8,532 nt of DNA from Stagnihabitans sp038231395 (GTDB lineage Bacteria > Pseudomonadota > Alphaproteobacteria > Rhodobacterales > Rhodobacteraceae). The stretch covers positions 1 through 8,532 of the forward strand of contig JBBRLL010000092.1 of assembly GCA_038231395.1 (NCBI GenBank), read 5' to 3'. Both the position numbers and the translations under genes were made by a program. Below are positions 6,026 through 8,532 of this stretch, in pieces. The notes under the pieces were generated by a model that was not told the origin of the DNA, ran no database searches, and was given only the letters and a program-made list of their open reading frames with translations. The number at the start of each line of letters is the position of its first letter. Position 1 is the stretch's first letter.

Positions 6026-6033
6026 TTCCGATC

Positions 6034-8307
6034 ATGTCCCGATTTGCCGCCCCGATTGCCGAACAAATCTGGGACATGAAGTACCGCCTGAAAGCGGCGG
6101 ATGGCACCGTCCTTGACGGCTCTGTCGAGGACACCTGGCGGCGGATTGCGCGGGCCTTGGCTGCGGTGGAGGTGGAACCCGCGTTGTGGGAGCAGCGGTT
6201 CTATGCCGCCCTTGAAGGGTTCAAATTCCTGCCAGCCGGGCGCATCACGGCGGGGGCGGGCACCGGGCGGGCGGTCACTTTGTTCAACTGCTTTGTCATG
6301 GGCACGATCCCCGACACGATGGCCGGGATTTTCGAGGCGCTGAAGGAAGCGGCCCTGACCATGCAGCAGGGCGGCGGCATCGGCTATGACTTCTCCACGA
6401 TCCGGCCAAAGGGGGCCGAAGTGAAGGGCGTGGCGGCGGATGCCTCTGGTCCCTTAAGCTTCATGGATGTCTGGGATGCGATGTGCCGGACAATCATGTC
6501 GGCGGGAAGCCGCAGGGGCGCCATGATGGCCACGATGCGCTGCGATCACCCCGATATCGAGGCCTTCATCGAGGCCAAGAAAGACCCGGCCCGGCTGCGG
6601 ATGTTCAACCTTTCGGTGCTGGTGACTGATCCGTTCATGGCGGCGGTCAAGGCGGACGGGCCGTGGGCGCTGGAGTTTGGCGACCGCGTTTACAAGACCC
6701 TGCCCGCACGCGATCTGTGGAACAAGATCATGCGCAACACTTATGATTTTGCCGAACCGGGCGTGATCTTCATTGACCGGATCAACACGGCCAACAACCT
6801 TGGCTATGTCGAGACGATCGCCGCGACCAACCCTTGCGGCGAGCAGCCTTTGCCACCCTATGGCGCATGTCTTTTGGGCTCGATCAACCTGCCGACGCTG
6901 GTGTCGGATGCGTTCCAGCCGCGGGCCGCGCTGGATGTCAAAGCCCTGGACGATCTGGTCCGCATGGCGATCCGGATGATGGACAACACGGTTGATGCCA
7001 GCCGGTTTCCCTTGGCCCAGCAAGAGGCCGAGGCGCGGGCCAAGCGGCGGATCGGGCTGGGGGTTACCGGGCTGGCAGACGCCTTGCTGATGGTGGGCCT
7101 GCGCTATGGCTCGGTCGAAGCTGCGGCCCAGACCGAGGTGTGGATGCATGCGATTGCACGGGCGGCCTATCTGGCTTCGGTGGACTTGGCCAAGGAAAAG
7201 GGCGCTTTCCCGCTGTTTGACGCGGTGCCCTATCTGGCATCGGGTACTATGAAGGCGATGGACGCGGATGTGCGGGATCTGGTGGCCCAGCACGGCATCC
7301 GCAACGCCTTGCTGACCTCGGTCGCCCCCACCGGCACGATCAGCCTGTACGCGGGCAATGTGTCGTCTGGGATCGAGCCGGTTTTCGCCTATGCCTACAC
7401 CCGCAAGGTCCTGCAAAAGGATGGCTCACGGACCGAGGAGGAGGTCGTTGATTACGCCGTCCGCCTGTGGCGCGAGATGCATGGCGATGCCGCCTTGCCG
7501 GACTATTTCGTGAATGCCCAAACCCTGCCGCCGTTGGACCATGTGCGGATGCAGGCTGCGGCGCAGAAATGGATCGACAGTTCAATCTCCAAAACCATCA
7601 ACTGCCCCGAGGACATCAGCTTTGATGACTTCTCCGAGGTCTATATGGCGGCATGGGATCAGGGTTGCAAAGGCTGCACGACCTATCGTCCGAATGCAGT
7701 GACCGGATCAGTGCTGACGGTTTCTGAAAACGCCGAACCTCCGGTTGAGGCGCAATCCTTGGCCAAGGGGGGCGAGGTCGTCTACCTGTCCGAACCCTTG
7801 GATCGTCCGGCAGCGCTGGACGGCAACACCTACAAGGTCAAATGGCCCGGCTCTGAACACGCGCTGTATATCACCATCAATGACATTGTGATCGCAGGGC
7901 ATCGGCGGCCGTTCGAGGTGTTCATCAACTCCAAGAACATGGAGCATTTCGCCTGGACCGTGGCCCTGACGCGGATGATTTCGGCAGTGTTCCGGCGCGG
8001 CGGCGATATCTCTTTCGTGGTGGAGGAGTTGAAGGCGGTGTTCGATCCGCGCGGCGGCGCCTGGATGGAGGGGCGCTATGTCCCCTCAATTCTGGCGGCG
8101 ATTGGCGGCGTGATAGAGCGGCACCTGATCACCATCGGCTTTATCGAGGGCGAGGGGCTGGGCCTGAAATCCGATCCCAAAGCCGAAGTGTTGGGGATCG
8201 GCGGCGCACCGACCGGTAAGGCGTGCCCGAACTGCGGGGCTTACGCTTTGCAGATGAAGGAAGGCTGCATGACCTGCAACGACTGCGGCCACAGCAAATG
8301 CGGGTAA
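6034..8307 (+). CDS. nrdJ: Adenosylcobalamin-dependent ribonucleotide reductase (class II)
   Basis: Reduces ribonucleotides to deoxyribonucleotides using a thiyl radical generated from coenzyme B12; needs no oxygen and no partner radical subunit. It has 757 residues. Active-site residues are visible: C86 (LFNCFV) and C279 (GACLLGSINL) as the redox pair, and N266, C268 and E270 (NPCGEQPLP) as the radical site. The 11-residue spacing from C268 to C279 matches C322/C333 of the Thermotoga maritima enzyme. The phosphate-binding loop APTGTISLYAGNVSSGIEP spans 431-449. Residues ~580-705 fit the TSCPD domain found after the barrel in this subfamily. The tail has six cysteines (C731, C734, C745, C748, C751, C756; CPNCG, CMTCNDCGHSKCG), like the Cys-rich tail that re-reduces the active site. 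No N-terminal ATP-cone is visible, so activity control by ATP/dATP may be lacking. It is shorter than the ~1200-residue versions of some alphaproteobacteria. The start is fixed by AAAGG at 6021. Confidence 0.96.
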   Translation: MSRFAAPIAEQIWDMKYRLKAADGTVLDGSVEDTWRRIARALAAVEVEPALWEQRFYAALEGFKFLPAGRITAGAGTGRAVTLFNCFVMGTIPDTMAGIFEALKEAALTMQQGGGIGYDFSTIRPKGAEVKGVAADASGPLSFMDVWDAMCRTIMSAGSRRGAMMATMRCDHPDIEAFIEAKKDPARLRMFNLSVLVTDPFMAAVKADGPWALEFGDRVYKTLPARDLWNKIMRNTYDFAEPGVIFIDRINTANNLGYVETIAATNPCGEQPLPPYGACLLGSINLPTLVSDAFQPRAALDVKALDDLVRMAIRMMDNTVDASRFPLAQQEAEARAKRRIGLGVTGLADALLMVGLRYGSVEAAAQTEVWMHAIARAAYLASVDLAKEKGAFPLFDAVPYLASGTMKAMDADVRDLVAQHGIRNALLTSVAPTGTISLYAGNVSSGIEPVFAYAYTRKVLQKDGSRTEEEVVDYAVRLWREMHGDAALPDYFVNAQTLPPLDHVRMQAAAQKWIDSSISKTINCPEDISFDDFSEVYMAAWDQGCKGCTTYRPNAVTGSVLTVSENAEPPVEAQSLAKGGEVVYLSEPLDRPAALDGNTYKVKWPGSEHALYITINDIVIAGHRRPFEVFINSKNMEHFAWTVALTRMISAVFRRGGDISFVVEELKAVFDPRGGAWMEGRYVPSILAAIGGVIERHLITIGFIEGEGLGLKSDPKAEVLGIGGAPTGKACPNCGAYALQMKEGCMTCNDCGHSKCG

Positions 8308-8395
8308 GGCGGGCGGGGTTATGGAGGGGGCTTCGGTCCAATCAGGAGCTTGCCTCACACCATTGCAAACCCCTGTCGCGGAACGGATTTGCCTA
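8308..8395. other. nrdJ to insertion sequence gap
   Basis: These 88 bases after nrdJ hold no gene. A short GGGC-TTCG-GTCC stem-loop lies about 20 bases after the stop, but without a T-run, so it is only a weak terminator candidate. What lay downstream of nrdJ before the insertion cannot be seen. Confidence 0.4.
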
Positions 8396-8532
8396 GGGTC
8401 TGTTGACGTTCATCTTGTTCCAATCACGGTTGCGGCGAGAGAGATGAAGGCGGTGAAGCTTTCGTCGGTTTTGCAATAGCGGGTTGCGACGCCTCTGAAT
8501 TCCTTGAGTTTTCCGAAAAAGTTCTCGATCAG
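8396..8532 (-). mobile_element. IS5-family (IS427-like) insertion sequence, one end
   Basis: The outer end of an insertion sequence begins within a CTAG (8393-8396), probably with GGGTCTGTTGACGTTCATC as its terminal inverted repeat. Host-like sequence gives way here to the 3' end of a transposase gene read inward from the right edge. A CTGTTGAC-type end and insertion at a TA/CTAG-like target fit the IS427 subgroup of IS5. The other end, the matching inverted repeat and any target duplication lie outside the window, so the exact first base may be 8396 or 8397. Confidence 0.75.
8410..8532 (-). CDS. IS5-family transposase, C-terminal fragment
   Basis: The last 40 codons of a DDE transposase, running in from the right edge on the minus strand and ending at TGA (8412-8410), about 13 bases from the element's end. 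The fragment opens LIENFFGKLKEFRGVATRYC and continues KTDESFTAFISLAATVIGTR. This matches the conserved C-terminus of IS427-group transposases (IERFF-KLK-FRRIATRY-K pattern). The glutamate at fragment position 3 is expected to be the third acid of the DDE triad, with the lysine seven residues later as its usual companion. No stop or frameshift is seen in this part. Whether the whole transposase is intact or made by frameshifting, as in many IS427 members, cannot be told here. Confidence 0.85.
   Translation of the reverse strand: MIENFFGKLKEFRGVATRYCKTDESFTAFISLAATVIGTR

Larger units (their letters stand above)
5920..6033. promoter_or_regulatory. Divergent DUF1489 / nrdJ regulatory region
   Basis: This 114-base divergent spacer must hold both promoters. 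The nrdJ side has a good candidate at 5958-5986. On the minus strand TTGACG (5972-5967) is a reasonable -35 for DUF1489, but the best -10-like hexamers downstream are poor (TGCTAC, spacing 19). The two -35 boxes lie within ten bases of each other, so the promoters may compete. The spacer is far too short for a cobalamin riboswitch (about 200 bases), and I find no copy resembling the NrdR box. Confidence 0.45.

Noticed and set aside
5461..6033. In-frame upstream extension of nrdJ giving a 948-residue protein
   Set aside because: This part is antisense to the well-supported DUF1489 gene, has no family resemblance, and ATG 6034 has a good AAAGG ribosome binding site and the conserved NrdJ N-terminus.
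5920..6033. Cobalamin riboswitch upstream of nrdJ
   Set aside because: The region is only 114 bases and no B12-box-like sequence is visible.
6454..7416. Long minus-strand open frame (320 codons) inside nrdJ
   Set aside because: It is the antisense shadow of a high-GC gene, rich in Arg/His/Gln/Pro, with no recognisable domain.
8363..8391. TTGCAA followed by GATTTG as a promoter facing the insertion sequence
   Set aside because: The -10 match is poor and any gene it would serve is not visible.
1..8532. CRISPR array, tRNA/rRNA gene, phage or defence system
   Set aside because: I saw no spaced direct repeats, no cloverleaf or rRNA sequence and no phage or defence proteins. Except for the insertion sequence end, all the genes are housekeeping or common chromosomal types.

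Overview
The window reads as ordinary chromosomal sequence from an alphaproteobacterium, most likely Rhodobacterales (Rhodobacteraceae; a Rhodobacter/Gemmobacter/Tabrizicola-like lineage is my guess). The reasons are the high GC and GC-ending codons, the hisS-hisZ-hisG order, the alphaproteobacterial form of histidyl-tRNA synthetase, a DUF1489 protein and a SlyX ending in RPPQW. No new multi-gene system is visible. The interest lies in local anomalies inside and between housekeeping genes.

Layout from left to right: the C-terminal end of DNA polymerase III alpha (dnaE, plus strand, cut by the left edge). A roughly 200-base convergent gap follows, holding a perfect 8-bp inverted repeat. Next is a small slyX-like gene on the minus strand. 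A good sigma70-type promoter then leads into hisS, hisZ and hisG, all plus strand. hisZ and hisG overlap by one base (TGATG). HisZ (an inactive HisRS paralogue) and the short-form HisG together make the first enzyme of histidine biosynthesis, so this cluster joins making histidine to charging it onto tRNA.

A convergent 89-base gap separates hisG from a minus-strand pair. That pair is a DUF1489 gene followed 36 bases downstream by an EamA/DMT-family permease, probably co-transcribed. A 114-base divergent intergenic region separates DUF1489 from nrdJ, an adenosylcobalamin-dependent (class II) ribonucleotide reductase of 757 residues. This region carries a well-spaced promoter and a small palindrome near the expected transcription start. 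Between nrdJ and the right edge lies the end of an IS5-family (IS427-like) insertion sequence whose transposase is read on the minus strand and runs out of the window.

The most notable observation is a segment of hisS (about 1636-1995) with clearly lower GC and rarer codons than the rest of the gene. It coincides with the HisRS insertion domain and suggests intragenic recombination or gene conversion. Promoters, start sites and repeats were judged by eye. No similarity search or structure prediction was run.
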